Assembly (NCBI GenBank): GCA_022571985.1
Contig: JACZWU010000003.1
Span: forward strand, 1-64,000
Source of the DNA: Candidatus Zixiibacteriota bacterium
GTDB lineage: Bacteria > Zixibacteria > MSB-5A5 > GN15 > FEB-12
DNA: 64,000 nt
Direction of reading: 5' to 3'
Position numbers and translations under genes: made by a program. The notes below the pieces were generated by a model that saw only the letters and a list, made by a program, of their open reading frames with translations, was not told where the DNA came from and ran no database searches. This document shows, in pieces, positions 47,584-58,425 of this stretch. Numbering within the stretch: the stretch's first letter is position 1; each line of letters starts with the position of its first letter.

Positions 47584-48231
47584 ATGATTGATGAAAACCA
47601 GATAGCCGAGCTGGTCCGAAGAAAAGTAGTTACCGAAACTTTCCGGCGGCTGCCGCCCGCTAAAAAGGAAAAGCTATATTCTGCCGCTCTACATATTTTT
47701 GCCAAATATGGTTACGACGGTATGGCCATTGACCAGTATTGTGCCAATGCTAAAATATCCAAAGGTTCATTCTTCCAGTATTTCCCTTCTAAGACTCACC
47801 TGCTGGAGTTTGCTCTGCTCTTGTTTGACAACAGCCTGACAGAAGTTTCCAAAAAATTAAGAGAAACAGAAACAGCGGTAATGGCCAAAGACCGGCTGCT
47901 GCAACTGATTCTGGCACTGGGCGGCAGAGATGTTCTTCAGGCGGTTGAAAAGAAATTTTATCTGTTTGCCGTAAACTCTCTCCACCATAGCGCCGTAGCC
48001 GTAGAGGGCATGCAGCTTGAGCGTCATCTTTATGATTTTATTGCTGAGGTAATCAGGCGCGCCGTAGAAACCAGAGAGGTTCGTTCCGATTATGCCACCG
48101 AGGCAACCATTAGATTCACAGCCCGTACTATTGACGGCATCCTCACAGATTTTTTCTTAAGCGGCAAAATCCCCGACCGAGATACAACTGTGCCCCTGAT
48201 TGAATACTTGTTTGAAGGAATTAAGAATTAA
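47584..48231 (+). CDS. TetR-family transcriptional regulator
   Basis: 215 residues. The HTH at about 28-75 reads KLYSAALHIFAKYGYDGMAIDQYCANAKISKGSFFQYFPSKTHLL (family pattern, KGSFFQYFPSK is the recognition helix and turn). The helical C-terminal domain would bind an effector. It is divergent from ino1, with the palindrome at 47529 in its own promoter, so it probably represses itself and perhaps ino1. Effector unknown. Confidence 0.92.
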   Translation: MIDENQIAELVRRKVVTETFRRLPPAKKEKLYSAALHIFAKYGYDGMAIDQYCANAKISKGSFFQYFPSKTHLLEFALLLFDNSLTEVSKKLRETETAVMAKDRLLQLILALGGRDVLQAVEKKFYLFAVNSLHHSAVAVEGMQLERHLYDFIAEVIRRAVETREVRSDYATEATIRFTARTIDGILTDFFLSGKIPDRDTTVPLIEYLFEGIKN

Positions 48232-48307
48232 TAAACTTCGATTATCTTACCTACTCTGATATCAATTTTTTCAAATTCTTCAAATGAAATCAGGCTGTTC
48301 ATAGCTG

Positions 48308-49246
48308 CTAGTTCGCGTTCACTTCTACTTTAACTTTATAATCGTTCATAGCCAGCAGTTTTTCCTGTCTGATACGAACAGCGGCTTCAGTCATAGGAAA
48401 ATCCGGACCGACATGCTCCAGCATGATAGAAGAGGTGGCCGCTGCAAAGCATCCGGCCCGCCGCAAATCACCACCCGTCTTAAAATATTCAAAAGTAAAA
48501 CCGGCCATATGGGTATCACCGCAGCCAGTGGCATCGACGACATTGGCATCGTAGGGTGGAATATCATAAAACTCTTTGCCGTCATATACAATCGAACCCA
48601 AATCGGCCAGGGTAACGATAACAATTTTCGCTCCCCAGGACTTTATAATCTCTGCCGCTTTGTAAGGATTTTCACGGCAGTCAATGCCGGTCAAGATGCG
48701 CCCTTCCAGTTCGTTGGGCTTGACGATATCAAACAGCCCCAGAATTTCTTCAATCCCTTCAACCTTATGATGATAAATTTCATTTCGATCATCTGCTCCG
48801 CGAATTAACCCCTGCGGATCGCAAAACATAAGGCCCTCAAAATTATTTCTGATTTTTTTTATTTCATCAAAAGAAACTTCACCCAGAATCGGACCGATCA
48901 AGACAGCTTGTGAATCTTTATATAAAGACGGCGCCAGCTGTTTTATATTATCAGCCCGCTCAATTAGTTTTAAGGTCCTGTTGCCAAAATCATCGTAATA
49001 GTCCAGCGAGAAGCCGCCTGTTTTTTCTGAAGACAGAATTTCATGCTTGATTCCGAACCGATCCAGGTCTTGCTCAAGCTGCTCTTTGTAGTCGTCACCG
49101 GCGCAGCCCACAAATAATACCTCACTGCCAATTTTGCTCAAGGCCAGAGCCGCATTGGTAGAGCAGCCGGAGAGCACCCGGCCTTGCGGCTTGACTTTCT
49201 GAGTCTTGATTAAATCATAAACGGGGTTACCGATGGCAGTAATCAT
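48308..49246 (-). CDS. PfkB-family carbohydrate kinase
   Basis: 312 residues. The C-terminal PfkB signature VVDATGCGDTHMAGF holds the catalytic Asp and anion hole; the N-terminal ribokinase fold has GCSTNAALALSKIG. PfkB kinases act on sugars, nucleosides or inositol. Adjacency to a CDP-alcohol phosphatidyltransferase (one shared base) and closeness to ino1 suggest a sugar or inositol kinase, but the substrate is not shown by sequence. Confidence 0.9.
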   Translation of the reverse strand: MITAIGNPVYDLIKTQKVKPQGRVLSGCSTNAALALSKIGSEVLFVGCAGDDYKEQLEQDLDRFGIKHEILSSEKTGGFSLDYYDDFGNRTLKLIERADNIKQLAPSLYKDSQAVLIGPILGEVSFDEIKKIRNNFEGLMFCDPQGLIRGADDRNEIYHHKVEGIEEILGLFDIVKPNELEGRILTGIDCRENPYKAAEIIKSWGAKIVIVTLADLGSIVYDGKEFYDIPPYDANVVDATGCGDTHMAGFTFEYFKTGGDLRRAGCFAAATSSIMLEHVGPDFPMTEAAVRIRQEKLLAMNDYKVKVEVNAN

Positions 49247-49869
49247 TAAACTTCTTTTTTATCTCCGAGCATTTTCTTGGTGTAAAACAGCCGCTGAATA
49301 GCGGTAATGACAGAAGTCGCTCCGACTATAATTAGCGCCAGTTCAAGCCAGCCGCCATTGGGAAAGGTTCCGGTAGGACGATAGATTTCAATTATGGAGC
49401 CGCCAATAATAACCAAAAATTTCTCCAGCCGTCCCATAATACCGACTGCACAATTCTCAAGTTTGCCGATAGATTCTGCTGCCGCCCTGGTGTAGCTGGC
49501 AATGAGCATGCCAAATAGTGCGAACAGCCCCCAGCCCGGATGAACCGCTCCCGAAAGTGTAATTCCGGCCAGAATAAAAAATTCGCCGTATCTGTCGGAA
49601 ACGTGGTCGAAAAATCCGCCGAAAACAGTTCCGATATTTCCTGCTCTGGCGGTGGAGCCATCAAGCATATCCGTAATCGAAGTTACGATGATAAAAACCA
49701 CTCCCCAAAAAAAATCAGCTTTCCAGAAAAAAATGCCGGAGACCAAAGCCGATATCATAGACACTATCGTAATGAAATTCGGACGCAGACCCATTTTATA
49801 ACAGACTTTCCCCAAAGCTAATGAGTAGCGCTCATACAACATCCGTTTTTGCTGATTTATTCCCGGCAA
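49246..49869 (-). CDS. CDP-alcohol phosphatidyltransferase
   Basis: 207 residues with about six membrane helices and the family signature DMLDGSTARAGNIGTVFG, continuing to FFDHVSD (D-x2-D-G-x2-A-R ... G-x3-D-x3-D). It transfers a phosphoalcohol to CDP-diacylglycerol or a related lipid. With ino1 nearby, phosphatidylinositol-phosphate or archaetidylinositol-phosphate synthesis is the leading idea; phosphatidylglycerophosphate synthase is an alternative. Confidence 0.9.
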   Translation of the reverse strand: MPGINQQKRMLYERYSLALGKVCYKMGLRPNFITIVSMISALVSGIFFWKADFFWGVVFIIVTSITDMLDGSTARAGNIGTVFGGFFDHVSDRYGEFFILAGITLSGAVHPGWGLFALFGMLIASYTRAAAESIGKLENCAVGIMGRLEKFLVIIGGSIIEIYRPTGTFPNGGWLELALIIVGATSVITAIQRLFYTKKMLGDKKEV

Positions 49870-49879
49870 GGCAGATTAG

Positions 49880-52099
<2,220 letters not shown>

Positions 52100-52103
<4 letters not shown>

Positions 52104-52369
52104 TTAAGAGAACCGCCAAAGTAACCAACAGATTGGGACTTCATGCACGGCCGGCGGCTCTGCTCGTCACTACCGCCACAAAATTTAAATCTCAATTTTT
52201 CATCAGCAAGGATTCTATCAGGGTTAACGGTAAGTCAATCATGGGGGTAATGATGCTGGCAGCTGAGATGGGTACTGAGCTAATATTGGAAGTTGACGGC
52301 CCCGATGAAATTGAAGCAATGGCAGCAATTGCAAAAATAATAGAGTCCGGCTTTGAGGAAAGCTGTTAG
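52100..52369 (+). CDS. ptsH: Phosphocarrier protein HPr
   Basis: 89 residues. His15 in NRLGLHARPAA is the site phosphorylated by EI, and the NGKSIMGVM motif holds the regulatory serine used by HPr kinase. The ATGA overlap with dprA indicates coupling. No EII component or HPr kinase is in the window, so its role may be regulatory. Confidence 0.95.
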
Positions 52370-52442
52370 ATAATATCTTGCTTTAAACAATTGCCCCGCT
52401 GTATACTTTCAGAAAGAAACTCAATAACAGAACCATTCAAAA

Positions 52443-54227
52443 TTGATAGTAGTGAAAGCAGCAGACAGACATAAAGTAATTAAAGGCAAACCCATAGCTG
52501 CCGGTATCGTGTTGGGAACCAGCAGAGTTGTGCTGCCGGGCGAGACTCAGGTCGTTGAGGTAGCTGTGCCGGATTCTGCCCTCGGCGCTGAAATTAAATC
52601 CTTAGAGCTCGCGGTAAAAGAAACGGTTAACGAGCTAAACGATTTAAGAGATTCGGCAATCAAGAAAATGGGCGGACCGGCGGCCAAAATTTTCGAAGCC
52701 CAGCTTATGATTGCTCAAGACGAGGAATTTTTAGGCCAGGTAAAAAAAGATATTAAGTCTAAGAAGCTGAATGCTGCTTTTATATATAATGAGCATATTA
52801 AAAGAGCGACAGCCCCTCTAAAAAAATCAGCCGACAGCTATATTCGTCAGATGGCCCTGGATATTGAAGCCGTGGCCAGCCGGATAATTTCGCATTTAAG
52901 CGGCAAGACCAGAAAAAACCATATCATCCCGCCCAATACCGTGCTTATCGGCAAATCATTTACTCCCGGTGAAATCTTAAGTTACCGGCGGCAAAAGGTT
53001 ATCGGTTTTGTAGTGGCCGAAGGCGGTCCGGATTCCCATATGGGACTTATTGCCAGAGCCTTGTACCTGCCAGTTGTCATATCAAAAGACTTAAATCTTT
53101 CAAAGCTCCAAAGCGGCCAGCCCATAATTTTGGATGCGATTGAGGGAAAAGTTATCCTGGCCCCGACGGCTGAGGAAATTTCTGACTATCAGCAGCGCCG
53201 AAAAAGGATGGGTCCGGCGCTCATTACCAGAATCAAACATCTCAAAGATATTCCTCCTAAAACACGCGACGGAGTTGAAGTCCCGGTCGCCGGTAATATG
53301 ACTTTGCCGGGGCCGGCTGAAGAAATTATGGCTGAAAAAAATATCCCTATAGGCCTCTATCGCAGTGAGTTTTTGTATCTGGCCAATGGCACCTTTCCTG
53401 ATGAAGAAACTCAATTTGAACATTATGAACAGGTTGCCCGGAAATTTGCCGGGTCTTCGGTGGTTATCAGAACTTTTGATTTAGGATATGACAAAATGTC
53501 TGCCGACGATGCCTGGCCGCACGAAGAAAACCCGGCTTTAGGTTGGCGCGGCATACGGCCGATGCTTGAAATGAAGAGTTTATTTAAGGATCAAATCAGA
53601 GCGATTCTCAGAGCTTCCAGCAGAAATAATCTCAAAATCCTGCTGCCGATGATTTCCGACATATCAGAATATGACCAGGCTAAAAGACTCATAGCCCAGG
53701 TGAAATTTGAGCTTAAGAAAAAGCGCCTTCGATTTGATGAAAATATCCCGATTGGCATTATGGTTGAGGTGCCTTCGACCGTCTTAATAGCCGACAGCCT
53801 GTTCCCCAAAGTTGACTTCTTATCTATAGGCACCAACGACTTAACACAATATATTCTGGCTGCTGACAGAAAAAATATTAAAGTGGCCGGCCTCTATAGC
53901 TCCTTTCACCCGGCGGTCCTGCAGATGATAAAAATGACCGTGGACAAAGCCAAAATCTATGGCAAGCCGGTTTCCGTCTGCGGTGAAATGGCCGGAGACA
54001 TTCTGGCGCTGCCATTTTTTATAGGACTGAAAATTGATTTGTTATCAATGAGTCCTAATCGTATAGTAGACCTGTGCAGAACCGTAAAAAAAATCGACTC
54101 GAGCTTGGTGCAGCCGTTAGTTCATTCAGTTCTGGCCAGCTCAACCACCTCGTCAGTTATTAAAAGATTGGAAAGTTTTAAAAATGCGATCGGAAGTAGA
54201 AGACAAAAAGGAAACCACTTTGAGTAA
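52443..54227 (+). CDS. ptsI: Phosphoenolpyruvate-protein phosphotransferase (EI)
   Basis: 594 residues. The active His is in GGPDSHMGLIARAL (family GGxTSHxAI). The PEP-binding barrel shows YRSEFLYL, GWRGIRPML, LPMISDISE, SIGTNDLTQYILAADR and CGEMAGD. It passes phosphate from PEP to HPr. TTG 52443 or GTG 52452 could start translation; neither has a clear ribosome site. It overlaps the next gene by 44 bases. Confidence 0.94.
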   Translation: MIVVKAADRHKVIKGKPIAAGIVLGTSRVVLPGETQVVEVAVPDSALGAEIKSLELAVKETVNELNDLRDSAIKKMGGPAAKIFEAQLMIAQDEEFLGQVKKDIKSKKLNAAFIYNEHIKRATAPLKKSADSYIRQMALDIEAVASRIISHLSGKTRKNHIIPPNTVLIGKSFTPGEILSYRRQKVIGFVVAEGGPDSHMGLIARALYLPVVISKDLNLSKLQSGQPIILDAIEGKVILAPTAEEISDYQQRRKRMGPALITRIKHLKDIPPKTRDGVEVPVAGNMTLPGPAEEIMAEKNIPIGLYRSEFLYLANGTFPDEETQFEHYEQVARKFAGSSVVIRTFDLGYDKMSADDAWPHEENPALGWRGIRPMLEMKSLFKDQIRAILRASSRNNLKILLPMISDISEYDQAKRLIAQVKFELKKKRLRFDENIPIGIMVEVPSTVLIADSLFPKVDFLSIGTNDLTQYILAADRKNIKVAGLYSSFHPAVLQMIKMTVDKAKIYGKPVSVCGEMAGDILALPFFIGLKIDLLSMSPNRIVDLCRTVKKIDSSLVQPLVHSVLASSTTSSVIKRLESFKNAIGSRRQKGNHFE

Positions 54228-55296
54228 ACTTGATAACACAGAACAGATGCGCTCGTTGGATCCGGGCAACATGTATAATCATATTTTTGATTTTCCTGAG
54301 CAGCTGGCCAGAGCTCTAAATATTGGCAAAAGCTGGAAAATTGATAAAGATATGTTTCAGGAGATTAAAAATGTAGTGGTTATCGGCATGGGCGGCTCTG
54401 CCATTGGCGGAGATTTGGCCAGGTCGTTTTTGAGTGACAAACTGCTTGTTCCTTTTCATATTTGCCGCCATTACACTTTACCGGAGTTTGTCGACGATGA
54501 ATCTCTGGTCATAGTTTCTTCCTATAGCGGCAATACCGAAGAAACACTGGCAGCGCTCGACGACGCCTTAGGCCGCAAATCTATGATTGCTGCCATAAGC
54601 ACCGGCGGCATGCTGGCCGATGTCTGCAAGATAAATGAAATTCCTATGGCCACTTTGCCGGGGGGAATGCAGCCCCGGGCAGCTCTTGGCTTTTCTTTTA
54701 TTCCACTGCTGATGCTGCTTCAGAAAGTCGGCTTAATAGAAAATATAGAAGAACAGGTCAAGACAGCCATTGAAAGTCTTAAGACATTCAGAGAAGATTA
54801 TACCGAAGATACTCAGCTAAGTGCCAATCCTGCCAAACAACTGGCAGAAAAACTTCTCGGCAAAATAGTAATGGTCTATTCCGGACCAACTTTGACCGAT
54901 GCCGTGGCCGTCAGATGGAAAGGACAGTTTTGTGAAAACTCCAAGACACTGGCCTTTGCCAACCAGTTCCCGGAGTTTAATCATAACGAACTGGTCGGCT
55001 GGTCCGATGTGACCCGTAATTTCACTGATAAACTGGCAGCTATAATACTTCGTGATTCCGCGGATCATTCGCAGGTTAAGAAACGTATGGATATTGTGAA
55101 TCCACTTATCGAAGAAACGGGAGCTGCTGTAATAGAAGTTGAGTCGCGTGGCTCTTCTGAGCTCGAAAGAATTCTCAGCCTTATTCAGATGGGCGACTTT
55201 GTCTCCTACTATCTGGCGATATTAAATGACCAGGACCCAACTCCGGTTTTGTCTATTGAAATGCTCAAAGATGCTTTGTCTGATAAAGATGTTTGA
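54184..55296 (+). CDS. Bifunctional phosphoglucose/phosphomannose isomerase
   Basis: 370 residues with a SIS domain: VVVIGMGGSAIGGDLARSFL and VSSYSGNTEETLAAL, plus the C-terminal PGI/PMI-type segment (FPEFNHNELVGW). The family interconverts glucose 6-P, fructose 6-P and mannose 6-P. It starts inside ptsI; an internal start (ATG 54247 or near) is possible. It would supply mannose 6-P for nucleotide-sugar synthesis. Confidence 0.9.
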   Translation: MRSEVEDKKETTLSKLDNTEQMRSLDPGNMYNHIFDFPEQLARALNIGKSWKIDKDMFQEIKNVVVIGMGGSAIGGDLARSFLSDKLLVPFHICRHYTLPEFVDDESLVIVSSYSGNTEETLAALDDALGRKSMIAAISTGGMLADVCKINEIPMATLPGGMQPRAALGFSFIPLLMLLQKVGLIENIEEQVKTAIESLKTFREDYTEDTQLSANPAKQLAEKLLGKIVMVYSGPTLTDAVAVRWKGQFCENSKTLAFANQFPEFNHNELVGWSDVTRNFTDKLAAIILRDSADHSQVKKRMDIVNPLIEETGAAVIEVESRGSSELERILSLIQMGDFVSYYLAILNDQDPTPVLSIEMLKDALSDKDV

Positions 55297-55382
55297 TTCT
55301 ATGACAAAATAGCCGCTGAGACACTCCTTCATATTACCGCCGAATCGACGCAAACCGTTTACAGATAATAAGTTGAACTATT

Positions 55383-55410
55383 AGCCTGTAAAGATTTCAG
55401 TTGACAGGCT
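55383..55410 (+). promoter_or_regulatory. Inverted repeat overlapping the peptide-gene promoter
   Basis: AGCCTGT (55383) and ACAGGCT (55404) form a 7-bp inverted repeat with a 14-base gap; the right arm covers most of the -35 box. It is well placed for a repressor or attenuating hairpin. Confidence 0.5.
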
Positions 55411-55429
55411 GGTAGCTTCTTTATATAGT
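55401..55429 (+). promoter_or_regulatory. Near-consensus sigma-70 promoter for the peptide/activator operon
   Basis: TTGACA (55401-55406), a 17-base spacer and TATAGT (55424-55429) lie about 115 bases upstream of the exported-peptide ATG. Perfect -35, five of six in the -10. Confidence 0.75.
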
Positions 55430-55542
55430 TTAGCATAGCGGAATTCATAGAACCCGCTCCCCAACAAGCTTCAATAATATTCCGCCAATTTTTGATTGGG
55501 CATAAGGATGTTTTAACATAACCAATATCAAAGGAGTGTAAC

Positions 55543-55893
55543 ATGAAACGCTTAATCTCTGTATTGGCGATGGCGCTAATACTAACAATGATGTCATGGG
55601 GGACTGTAAATTCTGTCGGCGCCCCTGAAAAACTGATCGTAGTTAATTACGACCACCCTTGGGGTGGCGATCATCAAAGTGATGATTTCCCTTTCTCTAT
55701 TTCTGATCCGAAAGGTCCTGTCACGGATGTTCAGAAAACCGGCGGTTTCACGTCCTGGATAACCAACTGGTTCTTAAATAGTATCTACTATCTGAATATT
55801 TTACCGAAGAGCGACATCACTATAGACGTAACCGAAGACACTAACACTAAGAATGATGCAACCAACTCTAACTATATGGGGTCAGGCAAATGA
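55543..55893 (+). CDS. Small exported protein coupled to a sigma-54 activator
   Basis: 116 residues. A signal peptide (residues 1-24, ISVLAMALILTMMSWGTV) is followed by a short mature domain rich in Asp, Trp, Tyr and Asn with no cysteines and no recognised family. AAAGGAG precedes the ATG by six or seven bases. Its TGA overlaps the ATG of the activator (ATGA), so both are likely made together. The pairing suggests a signal or feedback peptide, but that is inference. Confidence 0.75.
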   Translation: MKRLISVLAMALILTMMSWGTVNSVGAPEKLIVVNYDHPWGGDHQSDDFPFSISDPKGPVTDVQKTGGFTSWITNWFLNSIYYLNILPKSDITIDVTEDTNTKNDATNSNYMGSGK

Positions 55894-58127
55894 ACCGAAG
55901 CGTAATACACGGCGATTCGTTCCCGGATGTTGCGTTGCATTATCTAACGTCGCTTATTAAGCGCCGGGAATATGCCAATGTAGTCAAATACTACGAAGAT
56001 AATCGTAGCGAATTTGATGCATTCGGCGGCACCAGAGCAGGTGAATCACTTCATCTGGTGTCACAGGCCTACGCTTCTGTAAATAACCACCCTTCAGCGC
56101 TCAGAACCGCTCGATTGGCTCAGCAAGAAGCCGTCACAGAGGGCGATTCGGTTTTACTCGCTGAGATATTCAGTACTATCGGATCGGCCCTGATTCGACT
56201 GGGTGAATACAAAGAAGCAGAAAAGGCCTTTCGTGATGCGGAGTCTCTTTTCCGCAGAAACGACCACCTCGAAGGACAATGCCGGGCTTTAAATCAGCTC
56301 GCCGGATTGTTTTTCAGACAAAACGATTATCAGAATTCACTGGCAATTTTAACAGATGCTTTGAATATCGCCCACCAACTGGGTGACACCAAAAAGACTG
56401 CCTATATGATGGGCAACCTTGGACGGTTGTATACTTTCTTAGGAGATTTTCCGGAAGCAACCAAGCACCTGCAGCTTAACATCGATGTCTCTACCGAACT
56501 GGATGACTGGCTTGAAGTAGGCAGAGCCTATTTGTCACTCGCCTATGTTCATATTCAAACCGGAGAGTATCAATCAGCTGAAGAAAACCTGCAAAAAGCA
56601 AAAGAGTTCTTGAGCAAACAGAAAAGTGAAAGAGATAATGTTATTTATCTCACTTATCTGGGAGAACTCTATCGTCACATGGGACGACTGACTGAGAGTG
56701 AATCAATTCTAAAAACAGCGCTCAAGCAAGCTGAAGCATTTGCACCCGGCACGACTTTGGCCGGACGCGCTATGCGCCATCTGGCAGAATTGTATGTCAT
56801 AGAGCAGAAGTTCCCGGCTGCCGGTAGAATGGCGGCCAGATCAATGACGATAATGCAAAGAGCCTCTGACAGAGTCGAATGTGGAGCTCTCTACAAACTC
56901 AAAGCAGTTATCGCCGATAACTGCCAGGACAAGGCGGCTTGTCAGAAATTCTTCAACCTTTCCATTGGCATGCTCTCTGATTCGGGAGTACGTTTTGAAA
57001 AGGCGGATACACTTGTAAGGGCAGGCGTAGCTGAAGCTTTCAGTAAGAAGAAACGTCTTATGTTTCTTTTCAGGGCTGAAGAATTCTACGCTCGCTATCG
57101 CATTGCACCGCAATTAGACAAAGTCGGTGCTTTGATTCAGGAATTGGGCGAAGTTCGGTCGGGCACGGCAGCCAGTAAACCAGCTCGGGAATCTGTCGAA
57201 TCCGAATTTCTTACCAATTCAAGTGATATCAAACGCTTTATGAGCCAGCTGGCTATCATCGGCAAAATGGATTTAACGATTTTGCTGACCGGTGAAACAG
57301 GCGTAGGCAAAGATCATCTGGCCCGTTACTATCATTCTCAAGTCAGGCCGGATGGACCGTTTGTAGCCATCAACTGTGCTTCAGTACCGGAGACGCTCCT
57401 GGAGTCGGAACTTTTTGGTTACAAAAAAGGCGCCTTTACCGGCGCGAATTCCGACAAGCTGGGCTTGTTTGCCTCGGCCAACGGCGGCGTTCTTTTCTTG
57501 GATGAAATTGGCGATATGCCGTTTGCCCTGCAGGCCAAACTTCTGGGCGTTCTGGAACACAGACGAGTTCTGCCTCTTGGCTCAACCAAAGAGGTTAAAC
57601 TTGACGTAGCTTTAGTGGCCGCAACCAACCATAACTTAGAAGAGATGGTCGAGCAGGGACTATTCCGGCGGGATCTTTACTATCGTCTGAGCGGCATGTC
57701 ATACCATATTCCTGCTCTGAGAGAGCGCAAAGAAGACATTCCTCTTCTTTTGAATCACTTTATTAACAGTTCGAGCTTAATTTTAGATTCGGGCAAAATC
57801 CCTGAAGAAATGCTACAGCAATTTCTTGAGTATGACTGGCCCGGAAATGTGCGGGAGCTTCAGAATAAAGTGAAGAAACTTGAAGTAATGACACAGCTGG
57901 CAGCCGAAGGTGACTTAGTTGAGCTGACCAGGTCTCTCCTGTCAACCGAAGACGAGATCAGAGACCATAGCTTAACAGAGAAAGTCGCTGAGTTTGAAAG
58001 GCAGCTTATTGTGGAAGCTCTGCTGGCAGCCAAAGGCAACAAGTCCAGAGCGGCCAGACTCCTGGGCATTCACGAGGCTACCGTGCGCACCAAACTGAAA
58101 CGTTACGGTATAAGCCTGGCTGGCTGA
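55890..58127 (+). CDS. TPR-containing sigma-54-dependent transcriptional activator
   Basis: 745 residues. The first about 400 are TPR repeats (SALIRLGEYKEAEKAF, QLAGLFFRQNDYQNSLAIL, NLGRLYTFLGDFPEAT). The AAA+ domain holds Walker A TGETGVGKDH near 467, the sigma-54 contact GAFTGA near 513, and Walker B VLFLDEIGD near 534. A Fis-type HTH ends it (KGNKSRAARLLGIHEATVR, about 708-730). There is no receiver domain; the TPR region is the likely sensor. It has no partner kinase. A near-consensus sigma-54 promoter lies 270 bases downstream. Confidence 0.92.
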   Translation: MNRSVIHGDSFPDVALHYLTSLIKRREYANVVKYYEDNRSEFDAFGGTRAGESLHLVSQAYASVNNHPSALRTARLAQQEAVTEGDSVLLAEIFSTIGSALIRLGEYKEAEKAFRDAESLFRRNDHLEGQCRALNQLAGLFFRQNDYQNSLAILTDALNIAHQLGDTKKTAYMMGNLGRLYTFLGDFPEATKHLQLNIDVSTELDDWLEVGRAYLSLAYVHIQTGEYQSAEENLQKAKEFLSKQKSERDNVIYLTYLGELYRHMGRLTESESILKTALKQAEAFAPGTTLAGRAMRHLAELYVIEQKFPAAGRMAARSMTIMQRASDRVECGALYKLKAVIADNCQDKAACQKFFNLSIGMLSDSGVRFEKADTLVRAGVAEAFSKKKRLMFLFRAEEFYARYRIAPQLDKVGALIQELGEVRSGTAASKPARESVESEFLTNSSDIKRFMSQLAIIGKMDLTILLTGETGVGKDHLARYYHSQVRPDGPFVAINCASVPETLLESELFGYKKGAFTGANSDKLGLFASANGGVLFLDEIGDMPFALQAKLLGVLEHRRVLPLGSTKEVKLDVALVAATNHNLEEMVEQGLFRRDLYYRLSGMSYHIPALRERKEDIPLLLNHFINSSSLILDSGKIPEEMLQQFLEYDWPGNVRELQNKVKKLEVMTQLAAEGDLVELTRSLLSTEDEIRDHSLTEKVAEFERQLIVEALLAAKGNKSRAARLLGIHEATVRTKLKRYGISLAG

Positions 58128-58140
58128 TATATGTGTGTAG

Positions 58141-58169
58141 TGACAGAGAGTTATCCACACTCTCTGTCA
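58141..58169 (+). terminator. 10-bp hairpin just after the activator gene
   Basis: TGACAGAGAG and CTCTCTGTCA form a perfect 10-bp stem, 13 bases after the stop. The following sequence is TTTGCTTTG, so termination could be partial. A DnaA-box-like TTATCCACA sits in the loop, probably by chance. Confidence 0.6.
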
Positions 58170-58232
58170 TTTGCTTTGAAAAAGCAGTCAGCCGGTGTTT
58201 GCGATTACGAATTCATGTTACATCCCTTTTTG

Positions 58233-58271
58233 GGCAGTAACTCTCTGAATATCAGAGAGTTACTGCCTTTT
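58233..58271 (+). terminator. Strong 16-bp hairpin terminator
   Basis: GGCAGTAACTCTCTGA and its complement form a perfect 16-bp stem with a 3-base loop, then TTTTATTATTAT. It should end the activator transcript and insulate the downstream sigma-54 unit. Confidence 0.75.
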
Positions 58272-58280
58272 ATTATTATC

Positions 58281-58301
58281 TGCTCGTAGATTTATACGAG
58301 C
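58281..58301 (+). repeat. 8-bp hairpin
   Basis: TGCTCGTA and TACGAGCA flank a five-base loop. It lies between the strong terminator and the sigma-54 promoter and has no T run. Role unknown; it could be part of a regulatory site. Confidence 0.5.
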
Positions 58302-58352
58302 AAATCATAGCGCCTTAAATTTTGAATACTTCTAGCGTATCATTTAAGTCAT

Positions 58353-58380
58353 TGAACAATAATAAGTTGTCATGTGTTCA
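58353..58380 (+). promoter_or_regulatory. Possible activator-binding inverted repeat upstream of the sigma-54 promoter
   Basis: TGAACA (58353) and TGTTCA (58375) form a 6-bp inverted repeat with a 16-base gap, 20-48 bases upstream of the -24 element. It is closer than most enhancer sites, so the assignment is tentative. Confidence 0.3.
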
Positions 58381-58400
58381 GGGAGTGCTGTAGCAGAAAG

Positions 58401-58414
58401 GGCACGGCTGTTGC
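58401..58414 (+). promoter_or_regulatory. Sigma-54 (-24/-12) promoter
   Basis: GGCACGGCTGTTGC matches the sigma-54 consensus GGCAC-N5-TTGC with the right GG/GC spacing; a T follows. It faces away from the activator gene and into a 110-base segment with no convincing ORF, ending in a terminator. This is the only such match I noticed. Confidence 0.75.
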
Positions 58415-58425
58415 TTAAGAGTGAC

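Noticed and set aside
55404-55425. Sigma-54 promoter (GGCTGG... ) before the exported-peptide gene
   Set aside because: The GG and GC doublets are not at the required distance; a sigma-70 promoter fits the same region far better.
58153-58161. DnaA box TTATCCACA as part of a replication origin
   Set aside because: A single box in a hairpin loop, with no dnaA, dnaN or box cluster nearby.
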